Assembly (NCBI RefSeq): GCF_900105055.1
Contig: NZ_FNTA01000004.1
Location: forward strand, 1,054,001 to 1,118,000
Reading direction: 5' to 3'
Source: Amycolatopsis lurida
GTDB lineage: Bacteria; Actinomycetota; Actinomycetes; Mycobacteriales; Pseudonocardiaceae
DNA length: 64,000 nt
Below the pieces are notes generated by a model that was not told the origin of the DNA, made no database searches, and saw only the letters and a program-made list of their open reading frames with translations. The position numbers and the translations under genes are program-made. Below, in pieces: positions 24,172 through 34,055 of this stretch; the first letter of the stretch is position 1; each line of letters begins with the position of its first letter.

Positions 24172-24609
24172 ATGGCACCGTGGCTGACTCGTGGACTCGT
24201 GATGGCGCTGCTGCACGGCGCGGCCGTCACCGTGCTGGCCAAGTATGAGGTCTTCAACCCCACCGACAAGACCCTCGTCACCGCCCTCACCCTCGCAGTC
24301 CTGGTCGGCGCGGCCGCGGGCTGGGGCGCCGTGGACGCCTGGCAGGGCAAACCCGAACGCGGCAAGAACTGGTTCATCGCGGCGCTGATCGCCGGACCGG
24401 TCTCGGGCGTGCTGTACGTGATCGGCCGCGCGGTGTTCGTCGATCAGACCGGCGCATCGGAGCTCGGCGGCGCGCTCACGGGCGGCGCCGCCTTCTCGGC
24501 CCTGCTGGTGCTCATCCCGGCCGGGCTCGGCCTGTTCGTCGGCGGCCGCATCACCAAGCCCGATCAGCCCGCGAGCGAGAAACCCACCGGGAAGCCGTCC
24601 CAGGTCTGA
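24172..24609 (+). CDS. B-4DMT family membrane protein
   Basis: A 145-residue membrane protein with four predicted helices (about 7-25, 38-58, 68-90, 108-128) and a short charged tail. It resembles the small actinobacterial B-4DMT family, a half-size relative of drug/metabolite transporters; the substrate is unknown. Strong candidate for a leaderless transcript. Its last 46 bases overlap the 3' end of the convergent lipoprotein gene, so there is no room for a terminator between them. Confidence 0.75.
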   Translation: MAPWLTRGLVMALLHGAAVTVLAKYEVFNPTDKTLVTALTLAVLVGAAAGWGAVDAWQGKPERGKNWFIAALIAGPVSGVLYVIGRAVFVDQTGASELGGALTGGAAFSALLVLIPAGLGLFVGGRITKPDQPASEKPTGKPSQV

Positions 24610-26087
24610 TCGGCGATCTTCTCGACGGCAGAGTCGTTCAGGGCCGCCGCTCCGCCGTCGGGCAGCGCGAAGAGCTTGCCGTCGAGCACCACGCCGAACC
24701 CCCGGCCCGGCGCGTGCACCATCCGCGCCCCGGCGCTCAACCGCGCCGCCGTCGGCAGGTGGTCGACGACCTTGAGCCGCTGGTTCAGCACCTCGCCCGC
24801 GAGCGCCGCGGCCACCGAGCGCCGGTCGACCCGCACCAGGGCGCCGTCGGCCACCAGGTCGATGGTCCGCTGCGGCGACGGCATCGCGACGCCTTCGAAC
24901 GAGGTCCGGATCCGGGCCTCGTTCTCGCACGCCCCCGAACCTCGGACGTCCAGGCCGAAATGCTTGAGGTCGGTCGGCGCCCCGGCGCCGCCGATGACCG
25001 TGGCGCGGACGACGTCGAACGGGACCCGGTCGCAGACGTCGCCCGAGGAGAGCGGCGCGTGCCCGTCGGGCCGCCGGACCAGCCCCGGGCCTTCCTTCCA
25101 CACGCCGGGGATGAGCGCCTGCCGGTACGGCTGCGCGGAGAAGTCCCTGGTCCAGAACGTGAGGGTGGTGCCCTTTTCGGTCTCGTGCGCGATCACGAAG
25201 GCGTCGAGCGAACCGACCCACATCAGATCGGAGCTGAACGCGTCGACCAGCGAACGGGTGCGCGGCGAGGTCGTGGTGGGCTTGGCGAGGAAGCCCTGCT
25301 CCCCCATCGTCTCCACGTTCCGGGTGAACGCCGCGTCCTTGGCGCGGAGCAGGAACTGCCCGGCGCCGTTCCATCCGGCGCCCTTCGCCGTGGTGTCGGT
25401 GAAGAGCACGTAGAACCAGCCGTCGAGGTACACCGCCGAGGGCTGGCCCGCGCCGTAGACGTTGTCACGGTGCACGTCGTGCGACGGTCCGATGATCGGC
25501 TTCCCGCCGGCCGCGCGCGTCCAGGTCAGTCCGTCGGGGCTGGTCGCGAGGCCGATCGAATTGCCGAGCGCGTGATCACCCGCCGCGCCGGTGTAATACA
25601 TGTAGTAGGTCGAGCCGACCTTGATCACCGAGGGGTCGCAGGTGTGCATTCCGTCGAACCCGCCGGGCGCGCCCGAGAACACCGCCGCCGGGCCACCACC
25701 GGACGGGCCGGTGAAGGGACCGTCGAGCGAGGACGACCGCGCGTAGAGGACATCGTCGCCGGGAGGCTGGGCGCTGCCGTACTGGCTGCACCACCACAGC
25801 TTGAGTTCGCCGCCGTCCCGCATCACGGTCGGGCTGTAGTTGTAGACCGCGTCCCGATCGCCCGCGGCGACCACACCGCCGCTGGCCCGGGGATCGCTCG
25901 TCGCGAGTTCGACGTCCATCGGGCGCGGCTTTTCCTTGGGCGCCTGCTGGGCTCCGCCGATCCCGCCGCCCTTGCCGTCGGCCTGGGACTGCACCGTGCC
26001 GTCACTGCACGCCACGAGGACCGCGCCGGCCGCGAAGAGGGCCACCACGGCACGGGCGGGTCGCCGACCCCCACGAAAAAGGCGCAT
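24564..26087 (-). CDS. Secreted lipoprotein with GH43/beta-propeller-like domain
   Basis: A 507-residue lipoprotein: MRLFRGGRRPARAVVALF then the lipobox VLVACSDG gives lipid attachment at about Cys27. After a low-complexity linker the body (about 60-340) shows repeated blades with D-x-W-like features typical of five-bladed propeller glycosidases: YNYSPTVMRDGGELKLWW, HTCDPSVIKVGSTYYMYYTG and IGLATSPDGLTWTRA. The acidic residue after 'TC' in TCDPSV is a good catalytic-site candidate. The substrate and the C-terminal 150 residues are unassigned. A -10-like TACACT lies eight bases before the ATG. Family assignment is by pattern only. Confidence 0.6.
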   Translation of the reverse strand: MRLFRGGRRPARAVVALFAAGAVLVACSDGTVQSQADGKGGGIGGAQQAPKEKPRPMDVELATSDPRASGGVVAAGDRDAVYNYSPTVMRDGGELKLWWCSQYGSAQPPGDDVLYARSSSLDGPFTGPSGGGPAAVFSGAPGGFDGMHTCDPSVIKVGSTYYMYYTGAAGDHALGNSIGLATSPDGLTWTRAAGGKPIIGPSHDVHRDNVYGAGQPSAVYLDGWFYVLFTDTTAKGAGWNGAGQFLLRAKDAAFTRNVETMGEQGFLAKPTTTSPRTRSLVDAFSSDLMWVGSLDAFVIAHETEKGTTLTFWTRDFSAQPYRQALIPGVWKEGPGLVRRPDGHAPLSSGDVCDRVPFDVVRATVIGGAGAPTDLKHFGLDVRGSGACENEARIRTSFEGVAMPSPQRTIDLVADGALVRVDRRSVAAALAGEVLNQRLKVVDHLPTAARLSAGARMVHAPGRGFGVVLDGKLFALPDGGAAALNDSAVEKIADQTWDGFPVGFSLAG

Positions 26088-26108
26088 GATGGCCGAGTGT
26101 AGCGAGGC

Positions 26109-27031
26109 TTAACCCAGTCGAGTGACCTCAGTACCCGGGAGAGCGACCAACTCCACTTCGAAGCCATCGGCGTTTTCGAGGTAGGCGGCGTAGTGGTGAT
26201 CACCGCCCGCATACGGATACTTGTCCGCGAACATCGGCGACCAGCCGTGTTCGAGCGCCTTCGCGGCCAGTTCGTTCACCCGTTCGCGGGACTCGACGTG
26301 CAGGGCGAGATGGTTCAGGCCCGGCGCGGTGCGCTCGTGCTTTTCGCCGCTGAGCGCGGGAGAACGCTCGACGACGAGATAGGTCGCGCCGTGTTTCCAG
26401 CTGACTCCGGCGGGCCAGCGCTGGAACTCCCGCCAGCCGAGTTCGCCGAGCAGCCAGCCCCAGCTCTCCTCCGCGCGGCCGAGATCGGGCACCCACAGCT
26501 CGATGTGATGCGCGCGGCCGTGGTCCGAAGGCAGCGCGACGAAGACCCGATGTGGCCCGCTGCCGTAGTGGTCACCGCCGCCGACGTCGAGGAAACCCAA
26601 ACGCCGCACCAGGTTCTGACTGGCCACATTGGACTCGCCGACCAGCGCCCACACCGACGACAGGCCGAGCCCGACGAGTCCGTGCTCCAGCAGGGCCTTC
26701 GCGGCCTCGGTCGCCAGGCCCTGCCCGCCGTGCGCGCGCGAAAGGTAATAGCCGATCTCCGGCACGTCACCGGGCAGCTCCTGCGACGGCCGCAGATGGG
26801 CGAGACCGATCACCTCGCCGTCGCGTTCGATCGCCCAGTGCCCCGTCCCGGCCGGGCCGTCGTAGGACAACCTGCGGCCGACCATTTCGCGGACGCGGTC
26901 CGGCTCGGTGAGCGGCACCGCGAAATGCGCGCTCATCTCCGGGTCGGCGAAGAGCTTGACGATCGCGTCGGTGTCCGCCTCCGTCAGCGCGCGCAACCGC
27001 AGCCTCGCGGTCTCGAGCGTGGGCGGGTTGT

Positions 27032-27035
<4 letters not shown>
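26109..27035 (-). CDS. GNAT acetyltransferase - VOC domain fusion protein
   Basis: A 308-residue two-domain protein. Residues 1-170 are a RimJ/RimL-type GNAT acetyltransferase ([20 protein letters not shown]; acetyl-CoA loop around [20 protein letters not shown]). Residues 175-305 are a glyoxalase/bleomycin-resistance (VOC) domain: [38 protein letters not shown] and the final [12 protein letters not shown] with metal-ligand-type Glu. It is the last gene of the shikimate operon, overlapping aroQ (ATGA). The joined domains suggest modification and sequestration of one small molecule, perhaps a drug; this is inference. Confidence 0.8.
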
Positions 27036-28996
<1,961 letters not shown>

Positions 28997-29000
<4 letters not shown>

Positions 29001-29521
29001 GCTCGATCCTTGCTGATCTCGGTCAGTCCGATGACGGCGGCCTCGACGACCTCGTCGGCGGTCAGCTGGTCGGTCTCGATCTCGAAGGTGGCCACCTCGC
29101 GGTACACCGGCAGGCGCGCGTCGAGGAGCGCCTTGTAGGTGGCGCGGGGGTTCACCCCGGCCAGCAGCGGGCGCACGGTCGAGAGCCCGGCGCGCTGGAC
29201 GCCCGCGGCCATCCCGACGTTGAGAAAGACCACGGTGTGCCCGGCGAGGCGCTCGCGGGTGCCCGGCGTGATCGGCGCTCCCCCACCCAGCGAGAGGACG
29301 CCGTCGTGTTCGGCCAGCGCCTTCGCGACCATTTCCTCCTCCAGCGCGCGGAAGGCGGGCTCGCCCTCCTCGGCGAAGATGTCGGTGATGGGCTTGCCCG
29401 CGCTGGCGACGATGTCGTCGTCGCTGTCGCGGAAGGCGAGACCGAGCCGGGCGGCGAGCGCCGGGCCGACCGTGCTCTTGCCCGAGCCCGGCGGCCCGAT
29501 GATCACCGCGCGAGGAGTCAC
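28997..29521 (-). CDS. aroK: Shikimate kinase
   Basis: Fifth shikimate step. The 174 residues hold the P-loop [17 protein letters not shown], the shikimate-binding FRDSDDDIV with the Asp-x-Asp, the Arg in FRALEEEMV and the GGGAP loop. GTG 29521 overlaps the aroC stop. The aroC-aroK-aroB-aroQ order is the actinobacterial one, here with the lipoprotein gene inserted. Confidence 0.95.
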
Positions 29522-30705
29522 CAGCGCTCCTCGAGCGCCTTCAGGTAGGCCTCGGCGTTGCGCTTGCCCTCGGCCAGCGAGTCGCCGCCGAACTTCTCCA
29601 GCGCGGCGTCCGCGAGCACCAGCGCGACCACCGACTCCAGCACGACCCCGGCCCGGGGCACCGCGCAGACGTCGGAACGCTGGTGGATGGCCACCGCGGG
29701 TGCGCCGGTGGTGACATCCACAGTGGACAGTGCCTTGGGGACGGTCGAGATCGGCTTCATGGCGACGCGCACGCGCAGCGGCTCGCCGTTGGTGATGCCG
29801 CCTTCGAGGCCGCCCGCGCGGTTGGACCGGCGGGTCACCCCGACGGGGCCGGTCCCGCGGTCGATCTCGTCGTGGGCCTGGCTGCCCCAGCGCTTGGCCG
29901 TGGTGAAGCCGTCGCCGACCTCTACGCCCTTCATCGCCTGGACGCCCATGAGCGCGCCGGCGAGACGGGCGTCGAGCCTGCGGTCCCAGTGGACGTGCGA
30001 ACCGAGGCCCGGCGGCAGGCCGTAGGCGATCACCTCGATCACGCCGCCGACGGTGTCACCCGCCTTCCGCACGGCGTCGACCTCGGCGACCATCGCGTCG
30101 GTCCCCTCCTGGCCGAAGGCGCGGACCGGGCTCTCGTCGATGGCCGGGAGGTCCGACGGCACCGGCAGCGGCCCCTCGGGCGCCGAGGCGCCGCCGATGG
30201 ACACGACGTGGCTGAGGATCTCGACGCCGAGCAGCTGCTTGAGGTACGCGCGAGCCACCGTGCCGAGCGCCGTGCGGGACGCCGTCTCGCGGGCGCTCGC
30301 GCGCTCCAGCACCGGACGGGCCTCGGGGAAGCCGTACTTCTGCATGCCGGGCAGGTCCGCGTGGCCGGGCCGGGGACGCGTCAGCGGCTCGTTGCGCGCG
30401 AGGCCTTCCAGCTCCTCGGCGGGCACGGGATCGGCCGACATGACCTTCTCCCACTTGGGCCACTCGGCGTTCTCGATCTGGACCGCGACGGGGCCACCCT
30501 GGGTGAGCCCGTGCCGGACGCCGCCGGTGAACTCGATGTGGTCGGTCTCGAAGCCCATCCGGGGGCTGCGGCCGAAGCCGAGCCTCCGGCGCGCGAGCTG
30601 CTCGCCCACTTCGGCGGTGGTGACCTCGACCCCGGCAGGCATCCCTTCCAGGATGGCGGCGAGGGCGGGTCCGTGCGATTCCCCTGCGGTTATCCAGCGC
30701 AACAC
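29518..30705 (-). CDS. aroC: Chorismate synthase
   Basis: Last shikimate step, FMN-dependent. The 395 residues start [21 protein letters not shown]; signatures [30 protein letters not shown] and [10 protein letters not shown] are seen, with [15 protein letters not shown] near the end. The open frame reaches 300 codons further upstream, but this GTG is the family start. It heads the operon; no good ribosome site lies at the right distance, the nearest GGAGG being 24 bases away beyond a palindrome. Confidence 0.95.
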   Translation of the reverse strand: MLRWITAGESHGPALAAILEGMPAGVEVTTAEVGEQLARRRLGFGRSPRMGFETDHIEFTGGVRHGLTQGGPVAVQIENAEWPKWEKVMSADPVPAEELEGLARNEPLTRPRPGHADLPGMQKYGFPEARPVLERASARETASRTALGTVARAYLKQLLGVEILSHVVSIGGASAPEGPLPVPSDLPAIDESPVRAFGQEGTDAMVAEVDAVRKAGDTVGGVIEVIAYGLPPGLGSHVHWDRRLDARLAGALMGVQAMKGVEVGDGFTTAKRWGSQAHDEIDRGTGPVGVTRRSNRAGGLEGGITNGEPLRVRVAMKPISTVPKALSTVDVTTGAPAVAIHQRSDVCAVPRAGVVLESVVALVLADAALEKFGGDSLAEGKRNAEAYLKALEERW

Positions 30706-30706
30706 C

Positions 30707-30721
30707 TGACAGATCCTGTCA
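30707..30721. promoter_or_regulatory. Palindrome at the aroC start
   Basis: TGACAG-ATC-CTGTCA, a perfect six-base inverted repeat, ends two bases before the aroC start codon and lies between GGAGG and the GTG. It could be an operator or a small mRNA hairpin that brings the distant GGAGG close to the start. Confidence 0.45.
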
Positions 30722-30752
30722 CAACCTCCTCTCTGTCCCGGTACAGGCCGGG

Positions 30753-31364
30753 CTATCCCGGACCGGGTCCGGCGAAGACGGCGAGCACCCACGCCGCGAC
30801 CAGGAGACCCGGCCCGTGCGGCACCGTGGGAAGCCGGGGCCCGCCCACCGCGAGCGCCACGCTCAGCAACGCGGCGGCGACGGCGCCCAGCACGATCGAC
30901 GGCCAGCCCGTCGCGGCGAGGACCGCTCCCAGGCTGCCCGCGAGCTTCACGTCCCCGGCGCCGAGGGAGCGCGGCGACCACGCGTGAACGAGCGCGTGCG
31001 CCCCGCCGAAGACCAGCGCGCCGAGCACGGCCCGCCACGCGATGGCCGCCCCTCCCCCGTGCGCGGCGATCGCGAGGGCGGCGGCCAGTGCCGGGTACGC
31101 GGGCAGGGTCAGGACGTCGGGCAGGCGGCGGTACTTCAGGTCGGCGAGCGCCAGCGGGACGGCGAAGACGGTCAGCACGGCCGGGACCGCGAGCCACCAC
31201 GACGGCCAGGCTCCGGCGTCGTGCCGCAGCCAGACCGCCACGAGCGCCGCCGCGGCGATGGCGGCCGCCCATGCCGTGACCGGCGCTCCCGCCCGGCGCA
31301 GGCAGGAGCGCGTGGCGAGCGCCGATCCGGCGCCCGCCATCGCGAAGGCGATCGGCGTGAACAC
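30753..31364 (-). CDS. Prepilin peptidase (A24 family)
   Basis: A polytopic aspartic peptidase of about 203 residues that would process type IV-like (tad/pilin) signal peptides at the membrane. Both catalytic Asp motifs are present: [17 protein letters not shown] (D-x-K-x4-P-D) and [13 protein letters not shown] (GxGD). There are six or seven hydrophobic segments. It lacks the N-terminal methylase domain of full PilD, as is common in actinobacteria. The start is uncertain: GTG 31364 is used, with no clear ribosome site. In mycobacteria the homologue (Rv2551c) lies next to aroE; here aroE is 13 kb away. Confidence 0.8.
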   Translation of the reverse strand: MFTPIAFAMAGAGSALATRSCLRRAGAPVTAWAAAIAAAALVAVWLRHDAGAWPSWWLAVPAVLTVFAVPLALADLKYRRLPDVLTLPAYPALAAALAIAAHGGGAAIAWRAVLGALVFGGAHALVHAWSPRSLGAGDVKLAGSLGAVLAATGWPSIVLGAVAAALLSVALAVGGPRLPTVPHGPGLLVAAWVLAVFAGPGPG

Positions 31365-31482
31365 AAGATGAAGAGTGCGCCCGTCGCGCTCGGTGCGGCA
31401 AGAATTTCTTTTCGTGACAGGGACTTTCACGTGCTTTCGGCAGGTCGGGCGGGGGTGCGGAAGTCGTGAATGGACCGTTCAC

Positions 31483-31501
31483 GGGCGGGCGGGCGGGCGG
31501 G
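31483..31501 (+). repeat. (GGGC)n tract with G-quadruplex pattern
   Basis: GGGCGGGCGGGCGGGCGGG has five G3 runs with one-base loops, the strongest G4 pattern I saw in the window. It lies about 120 bases upstream of the prepilin peptidase start, on the strand opposite to its mRNA. Confidence 0.7.
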
Positions 31502-31517
31502 TGAGGGTGGAGGGACC

Positions 31518-31599
31518 GGGCGCGCGGTGGTGGGAGCCGACGGGAGCCGGGCGCGCGACGGTGGGCGCCGACGGGACCCGGGCGCGCAGCGGTGGGCTG
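31518..31599. repeat. 31-base tandem repeat, 2.6 copies
   Basis: GGGCGCGC recurs at 31518, 31549 and 31580. Copies begin GGGCGCGCGGTGGTGGGAGC, GGGCGCGCGACGGTGGGCGC and GGGCGCGCAGCGGTGGGCTG. The last copy runs into the GAAGG-type repeat. Confidence 0.7.
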
Positions 31600-31701
31600 A
31601 AGGGGCCTTTCACCGCGTCTCATCCCGCGAAGGGAGCTTTCACCGCGCGTCTCACGCGGCGAAGGGAGCTTTCGTCACATGAGACGCGGGGAAAGCTCCC
31701 T
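31598..31701. repeat. GAAGGGAGCTTTC repeat cluster
   Basis: Direct copies GAAGGGAGCTTTC at 31629-31641 and 31661-31673, a diverged one at 31599 (GAAGGGGCCTTTC), and an inverted GAAAGCTCCCT at 31691-31701. Spacers CACCGCGTCTCAT, CACCGCGCGTCTCAC and CATGAGACGCGG echo those at 2.6 kb, so this is one repeat family. Confidence 0.8.
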
Positions 31702-31767
31702 GCAACCCCCGCGGGAGGCGGCGCCTTAAGGATCGAGGTCTCCCTTGAGGGGCAAGGCAAAGAGGCA

Positions 31768-31822
31768 CGTTGCGAAAGCCACTTTCGCAACGTTGAAGGT
31801 TGCGAAAGTGGCTTTCGCAACG
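31768..31822. repeat. Perfect 24-base inverted repeat, nested palindromes
   Basis: The arm 31768-31791 begins CGTTGCGAAAGCCACTTTCG and is matched base for base by 31799-31822 around the loop GTTGAAG. Each arm is itself a near-palindrome: GTTGCGAAAG, a short centre, CTTTCGCAAC. Either one long hairpin or two smaller ones can form. It is 147 bases past the anti-sigma stop. Confidence 0.85.
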
Positions 31823-31968
31823 TCCGCGCAGGCGGGAAAGCCGCGAAGAAGGCCTTCGCTACGCCACCGATATGGCTTCGGCGAGTCCTAAGGCCCAGGC
31901 ACGTCGCGCCTGAAACTCACCCCAATCCGCATGGCTTCCGGCGCCGAAGGCCTGGCATGACACCGGAA

Positions 31969-32598
31969 TCAGGGGTTCATCCGCAGCAGCGGGAGACCCG
32001 AGGGCGTGCGGATCTCCAGCGCCTTGATGTCCCCGGTGCGCATCGCGGTACCGACCACGATGTGCGCGGTGTCCTTGGGCATCGCGCGCCAGGACGCCAG
32101 CTCGCTGGTGCCGCCGTCGGCGCCGACGGCGACCAGGATGTAGTCCCCGGTGCGGTTGCCGCCGTAGCTGCAGGTCATGTCGACCTTCGTGCCGGTCTCC
32201 GTGGCGGACATGGCGACTTCGGCGGTCACCGGGTAGTCGCCGAGCGGGGTCATCGGATCGCCCGCCGCCGCGACCGGCCCGGTCAGGACCACCACGAGCG
32301 CGATACCGGCGGCGACGGCCGCCCCGGCCGCGGTCGTGGTGACGGCCCGTTGGATCCGCCTTCCCCGGCGGACCCGTTTGAGCACGGTCGGCAGCAGGTC
32401 CGGCGAGGGCGCCGGTTCGTCCTCCAGCAGCGCCGGGGCGCCGGCCTGGGCGAGCAGGCCGGGGATCCCGGCCAGGTCGCGCACGGATTCCGCGCACCGG
32501 TCGCAGACGCGAAGGTGCTTTTCGTAGGCGGACCGGTCTTCCGGGGACAACGCCCCGAGCACGTAGGCCGCGTCGTAGGTGGCGAAGGGGTCGGTCAT
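31969..32598 (-). CDS. Membrane anti-sigma factor (RskA/RslA type)
   Basis: A 209-residue single-pass protein. The cytoplasmic part (1-90) has the zinc-binding anti-sigma motif H-x3-C-x2-C in HLRVCDRCAES. One helix, AAGAAVAAGIALVVVLTGPVA (about 93-112), follows basic RRGRRIQR. The extracytoplasmic part (about 113-209) resembles the RskA C-terminal domain: PVTAEVAMSATETGTKVDM and GYxx-like IRTPSGLPLLRM at the end. It overlaps the sigma gene (ATGA), so the pair is made in balance; the sigma factor would be released by proteolysis or by loss of zinc. Confidence 0.88.
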   Translation of the reverse strand: MTDPFATYDAAYVLGALSPEDRSAYEKHLRVCDRCAESVRDLAGIPGLLAQAGAPALLEDEPAPSPDLLPTVLKRVRRGRRIQRAVTTTAAGAAVAAGIALVVVLTGPVAAAGDPMTPLGDYPVTAEVAMSATETGTKVDMTCSYGGNRTGDYILVAVGADGGTSELASWRAMPKDTAHIVVGTAMRTGDIKALEIRTPSGLPLLRMNP

Positions 32599-33107
32599 TG
32601 AGTCACCCCTCTTTCCTCCAATATCAGCCGCAGCGCCCGCAACGCGTAGTGCGTCCGCGACTTGATCGTCCCTTCGGCCACACCCAGCCGTTTCGCAGCG
32701 TCGGCGACGGAGTAACCCTGGAAATAACACAGGACGAGGACGTCCCGATGTCGTGGCGAGAGCTCGCCGAGGGCTTCGGCGACCAGCCAGCCCTGGACGG
32801 CGCGTTCGGTGCCGTCGGTGACCGCCGTTTCGGGCGGCCGGCCGGTCACCACCTCGGGATGGGCCTCGGAAGCGCGCCAGTCGTCGATGGCGATCCGCCT
32901 CGCCACGGTGAACAGCCAGCCTCGCGCCGACCCTTCGGACTGGTCGAGGACCTTGGCGTTGCGCCAGGCCCGCAGCAGCGTCTCCTGGACGACGTCTTCC
33001 GCGCGGACCCGGTCACCGCTGGTGAGGTGCAATGCGTAGGACCAGAGTGCCGCCGCGTGCTCGTCGTGCAAAACCCGCATCAGCCGGTCCTCCGCGAATT
33101 CCTTCAC
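32595..33107 (-). CDS. ECF sigma factor, SigL-like
   Basis: A 170-residue extracytoplasmic-function sigma factor. Region 2 (about 10-75) includes ALWSYALHLTSGDRVRAEDVVQETLLRAW and the -10-reading ARGWLFTVARRIAIDDWR; region 4 (about 105-165) includes LSPRHRDVLVLCYFQGYS and the helix-turn-helix VADAAKRLGVAEGTIKSRTHYALRAL. GTG 33107 overlaps the upstream membrane gene (GTGA). Two promoters of the form TGAACC-N16-CGTGT, as known for mycobacterial SigL, flank the operon start, which supports SigL-like specificity and self-activation. Confidence 0.9.
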   Translation of the reverse strand: MKEFAEDRLMRVLHDEHAAALWSYALHLTSGDRVRAEDVVQETLLRAWRNAKVLDQSEGSARGWLFTVARRIAIDDWRASEAHPEVVTGRPPETAVTDGTERAVQGWLVAEALGELSPRHRDVLVLCYFQGYSVADAAKRLGVAEGTIKSRTHYALRALRLILEERGVTQ

Positions 33108-33472
33108 CGATCCGTGCTTTCGCGGTTGAAGAGCAGAGGAAGGGCGAAGACCACACAAGCCACTTCGGTGATCAGGCCCCACAGCTCGGCCTGGGTGGTG
33201 AAGCGCTCCGAGACGCCGAAGAACCCTGTGGTCAGCGAGAGCACGTACGCGCCCAGCGTGGCCAGGCCGAAGCCGATCGCAGCGAGCGCGGGAAGCCAGT
33301 GGTGCCAGGCCAGGACGGCGATCGCGATGACCACGCCCGCCACGACGTTCACCAGGAAGAGCGGGCCGACCACATCCGTTTCCGACGCCCAGTCCTGCCA
33401 TACGACGTAATGCACCCATGCCGAGCCGAGCAGGCCCGCCGCCACGACCGCCCGCAACAACCACCGGATCAT
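33104..33472 (-). CDS. Small four-helix membrane protein of the sigma operon
   Basis: A 122-residue protein with four hydrophobic helices: about 5-25, 37-58, 60-82 and 97-116. It starts MIRWLLRAVVAAGLLGSAWVH. No domain recognised. It is the first gene of the operon with the ECF sigma and anti-sigma genes, overlaps sigma by four bases, and follows a SigL-type promoter with a leader of about 35 bases and an AGAGA ribosome site. It may belong to the stress-sensing or effector side of the system. Confidence 0.75.
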   Translation of the reverse strand: MIRWLLRAVVAAGLLGSAWVHYVVWQDWASETDVVGPLFLVNVVAGVVIAIAVLAWHHWLPALAAIGFGLATLGAYVLSLTTGFFGVSERFTTQAELWGLITEVACVVFALPLLFNRESTDR

Positions 33473-33514
33473 GTCCGTATCTCTTTCCGCGTGTTCGGTT
33501 CCCCTATGCCCTTG

Positions 33515-33542
33515 AACACGGAAAAACGGGCCTCTCGGTTCA
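33515..33542 (-). promoter_or_regulatory. SigL-type ECF promoter for the sigma operon
   Basis: Minus strand TGAACC (33542-33537), 16 bases, CGTGTT (33520-33515). It matches the mycobacterial SigL consensus as I recall it (TGAACC, CGTgt). Transcription would start near 33508, 36 bases before the first gene. Confidence 0.75.
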
Positions 33543-33568
33543 ATCCGGCACCCGATGGTCGCCGAAAT

Positions 33569-33596
33569 TGAACCGGATGGCGGTCTGGACCGTGTG
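33569..33596 (+). promoter_or_regulatory. SigL-type ECF promoter for the Rieske gene
   Basis: Plus strand TGAACC (33569-33574), 16 bases, CGTGTG (33591-33596), then seven bases to ATG 33604, so the mRNA is probably leaderless. Its -35 forms the inverted repeat CGGTTCAAT/ATTGAACCG with that of the divergent promoter. Confidence 0.78.
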
Positions 33597-33603
33597 TACG
33601 GGC

Positions 33604-34047
33604 ATGACTGCCGAACTCCACTCCCGCCGCACCGTCCTGACCACCGGGGCCGCCGTCGCCGGCGCGGCCGTCGGTGCCGTGGCCCTCACGGCCTGCGGAA
33701 GCGACAACAACCCGCCGTCCGGTTCGACCGCCGCACCGCCCGCCGCCGCGCCGGGCGAGACCCTGACCGCGCTCTCCGACATCGAGGTCGGCAAGGCGAA
33801 GGCCGCCAAGACCGCGGACGGCAAGGACGTCATCGTCACCAGGACCGCCGAAGGCACGGCGGCCGCGTTCAGCGCGATCTGCACGCATCAGGGGTGCGCG
33901 GTCGTGCCCGAGGGCGCGGAGCTCAAATGTCCCTGCCACAACTCGATCTTCGACGCCGCGACCGGCGCGGTCAAAAAGGGGCCCGCGGACCAGCCGCTGC
34001 CCTCGATCGCGGTCAAGGTCACGAACGGCCAGGTCGTCACCGCCTGA
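33604..34047 (+). CDS. Tat-exported Rieske [2Fe-2S] lipoprotein
   Basis: A 147-residue protein. The signal HSRRTVLTTGAAVAGAAVG has the twin arginine and ends in the lipobox ALTAC, so it is folded with its cluster, exported by Tat and lipid-anchored. The Rieske domain (about 50-145) has CTHQGC and CPCHNS: Cys and His of each are cluster ligands and the remaining Cys pair forms the disulphide. Small single-domain proteins of this kind act as electron carriers. ATG 33604 fits the ECF promoter as a leaderless start; an upstream ATG (33577) would lie within the promoter. Confidence 0.88.
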   Translation: MTAELHSRRTVLTTGAAVAGAAVGAVALTACGSDNNPPSGSTAAPPAAAPGETLTALSDIEVGKAKAAKTADGKDVIVTRTAEGTAAAFSAICTHQGCAVVPEGAELKCPCHNSIFDAATGAVKKGPADQPLPSIAVKVTNGQVVTA

Positions 34048-34055
34048 GAAACACA

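Larger units (their letters stand above)
31365..31968. other. Repeat-rich intergenic region, no gene
   Basis: The 604 bases between the prepilin peptidase and the anti-sigma factor hold no frame with coding character. They contain a G-rich tract, a 31-base tandem repeat, several GAAGGGAGCTTTC-type palindromes and a large perfect inverted repeat, listed separately. It marks the left edge of the accessory segment. Confidence 0.7.

Noticed and set aside
31365..31968. Insertion sequence or integrase remnant at the edge of the accessory segment
   Set aside because: The inverted repeats enclose no transposase frame and no target-site duplication could be recognised.
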